Shown here one piece after another: positions 7,491 through 8,656 of a stretch of DNA of 8,656 nt (position 1 is the stretch's first letter; the number at the start of each line of letters is the position of its first letter). The DNA is from Clostridiales bacterium. Its GTDB lineage: Bacteria; Bacillota; Clostridia; Lachnospirales; Lachnospiraceae. The DNA is taken from contig JAJQBM010000058.1 in NCBI GenBank assembly GCA_021203285.1, forward strand, positions 1 to 8,656, in the 5' to 3' direction. The notes beneath the pieces were generated by a model. The model worked only from the letters and a program-made list of their open reading frames with translations, did no database searches and had not been told where the DNA came from. The position numbers and the translations under genes were made by a program.

Positions 7491-8183
7491 TTGGTACAGT
7501 TTGAGGATATGCGGGAGATCCGTAATCTGATGGGGAAATACACGAATACTGTCCTGTTCAAGCGCGAGAACACGATTCACAGTGATTTCTGGAGCACGCG
7601 CGCGGATGTGTGCTACGGAGAGAATGAGGGATACTGGAAGGGAGCGGACGCGGTAAAGGGTTATTATGAGACGATATATGCCGCGGATGACGAAAAGGCT
7701 GCCATGATGCGCGATATGTTCCCCGATTTTCTGGAGAACCTTACGGACGAAGAGATACACGGCGTCGGTACTTTCGTGATTCGGCCGGTCTCTTCTGTTC
7801 TCATAAAGATTGCCGAGGATCGGCAGACAGCGAAGGGAATCTGGCTGATTCAGGGCATGGATTCGGATATTACGGTGAGCGGGCCGATGAGCTCATGGCT
7901 GTGGGCTTATTATACCGCCGATTTTGTGTGGGAGAACGAAGAGTGGCGCATCTGGCATATGCAGTATCTGGAGGATGTACATCATTACTGCGGGCAGGAT
8001 TGGAGCAAACCGCAGGTCGAGCATGCGGAGGCAGGATTCGAGGCAGCATCGTTTGCGAAGCCGGCGCCGAATGTTCCCATGCAGGTGAGGGAGCGCTATT
8101 CGCCGACCCGGCCGTTTACATGCACACCCCGGCTTCCGGAGGATTATCGGACCTTTTCCGAGACATTCAGCTATGGGATATAA
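7491..8183 (+). CDS. SnoaL/NTF2-like protein, type A' (duplicate of A; 5' end uncertain)
   Basis: Close paralogue of gene A, roughly 40% identical by eye with a single one-residue indel over most of the length. Shared elements include IAEDRQTAKGIW, an EEWRIWH strand and the closing YRTFSETFSYG. The tail after the fold is present; the final residues of A beyond that motif are absent. Likeness to A starts upstream of the first possible start in this frame: codons from 7476 read SAEQLL, matching STEELV of A, but the only start codons nearby are TTG 7491 and CTG 7488, neither with a ribosome binding site. The frame is closed by TGA at 7455. ATGs at 7454 and 7468 lie in other frames that stop quickly. 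Either a one-base indel disrupts the start or an unusual start is used. The pocket His position is Arg and the Asp position is Leu, so it is unlikely to be a standard dehydratase. Confidence 0.72.
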   Translation: MVQFEDMREIRNLMGKYTNTVLFKRENTIHSDFWSTRADVCYGENEGYWKGADAVKGYYETIYAADDEKAAMMRDMFPDFLENLTDEEIHGVGTFVIRPVSSVLIKIAEDRQTAKGIWLIQGMDSDITVSGPMSSWLWAYYTADFVWENEEWRIWHMQYLEDVHHYCGQDWSKPQVEHAEAGFEAASFAKPAPNVPMQVRERYSPTRPFTCTPRLPEDYRTFSETFSYGI

Positions 8184-8189
8184 AGGAGG
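8182..8189 (+). promoter_or_regulatory. Strong ribosome binding site for SnoaL-like gene B'
   Basis: AAAGGAGG, overlapping the stop codon of A', stands six bases before ATG 8196. It supports a real gene start although the coding region runs off the window. Confidence 0.65.
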
Positions 8190-8195
8190 ATATTT

Positions 8196-8656
8196 ATGAA
8201 AAACTATACAATCCCGTACAGCACGGATGAGCGGCTGCGGAGAGTGTGGGATCTGGAGCAGGTGCGCGAGCTGATCACAAAGCATGCGTATTACCAGATG
8301 AATGACTGGCGAAAAGAGGAGCTCAGCGATCTGTGGGTTCGCATTTATACGAACATGCGCACGGCATCCTTTGGAAAAAACTGGGGCTATTATGTCGGGA
8401 TGGATGAGATCTACCGGTATTATGTGAATATGCATGAGGAACGGAGGAAGGCGCAGCTGGACGCTTACTGCGCGGCACATCCGGATGTGGAAAATATTCC
8501 GGCAAATTACGGATATGGAAGTATGTCCATGCATGTCGTCAACACGCCGATCATCAAAATCGCCGGGGACGACAAAACCGCCCGGACTATGTGGTATTCG
8601 ACGGGACAGGATACGACCTATCAGGAATCGGACAGTGCAGAGGCGATGTGGTATAC
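8196..8656 (+). CDS. SnoaL/NTF2-like protein, type B' (duplicate of B; 3' end outside window)
   Basis: The frame stays open from ATG 8196 to the right edge, giving 153 visible residues of an expected ~265. It aligns without gaps to gene B through residue 140: RVWDL (16-20), AYYQMND (31-37), EELSDLWV (41-48), SFGKNWGYYVGMD (58-70), ERRKAQLD (82-89) and IAGDDKTARTMW (122-133). It keeps the Tyr32/Asp37 pair and also has His113 at the spacing of the usual SnoaL_4 pocket His (HVVNTPIIKI), where B has Asn. It is therefore the member of the array that best matches an active dehydratase/cyclase-type site, though this rests on residue spacing only. The C-terminal half, including the WKIWH-type strand and tail, is not visible. 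Confidence 0.85.
   Translation, partial: MKNYTIPYSTDERLRRVWDLEQVRELITKHAYYQMNDWRKEELSDLWVRIYTNMRTASFGKNWGYYVGMDEIYRYYVNMHEERRKAQLDAYCAAHPDVENIPANYGYGSMSMHVVNTPIIKIAGDDKTARTMWYSTGQDTTYQESDSAEAMWY

Noticed and set aside
5079..8656. Assigning the array to a named pathway such as bile-acid 7-dehydroxylation
   Set aside because: Only the general fold and a few pocket residues resemble BaiE; none of the other bai-type genes is present in the window, so a pathway name is not supported.

Overview
The window looks like a piece of a bacterial chromosome from a Firmicute of the class Clostridia. A Lachnospiraceae-like gut anaerobe is my best guess, inferred from the AGGAGG-type ribosome binding sites ahead of almost every gene, the style of the transporter proteins and the moderately GC-rich codon use; no marker gene fixes the taxon. 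Every credible gene lies on the + strand, and all but one junction are overlapping or separated by only a few tens of bases, so most of the window reads as one operon that runs off both edges.

Left part (1-5049): a complete oligopeptide/dipeptide (Dpp/Opp, PepT family) ABC importer. In order: the C-terminal part of the extracellular solute-binding protein (2-997, N-terminus outside the window), a 203-base gap with two stem-loops, permease B (1201-2217), permease C (2214-3104), ATPase D (3117-4094) and ATPase F (4087-5049).

Right part (5079-8656): five consecutive genes for SnoaL/NTF2-like fold proteins (SnoaL_4-type, about 230-265 residues, longer than the usual ~130-150 because of a C-terminal tail). 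They fall into three types in the order A-B-C-A'-B': A (5079-5834), B (5827-6624), C (6641-7426), A' (about 7491-8183, 5' end unclear and possibly frameshifted) and B' (8196 to the right edge, incomplete). A matches A', and B matches B' without gaps over about 140 residues, so an A-B pair was apparently duplicated around C.

How the parts may work together (inference): the importer brings in a small molecule or peptide, and the SnoaL-like proteins bind or transform it. Known relatives of this fold include polyketide cyclases, scytalone dehydratase, ketosteroid isomerase and the bile-acid 7-alpha-dehydratase BaiE. The residues expected in the active site differ from member to member: only B and B' keep a BaiE-like Tyr/Asp pair, and only B' and C keep the usual pocket His. 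The array may therefore mix catalytic and non-catalytic subunits. No substrate can be read from the sequence. No RNA genes, transposons, CRISPR arrays or long repeats were seen.
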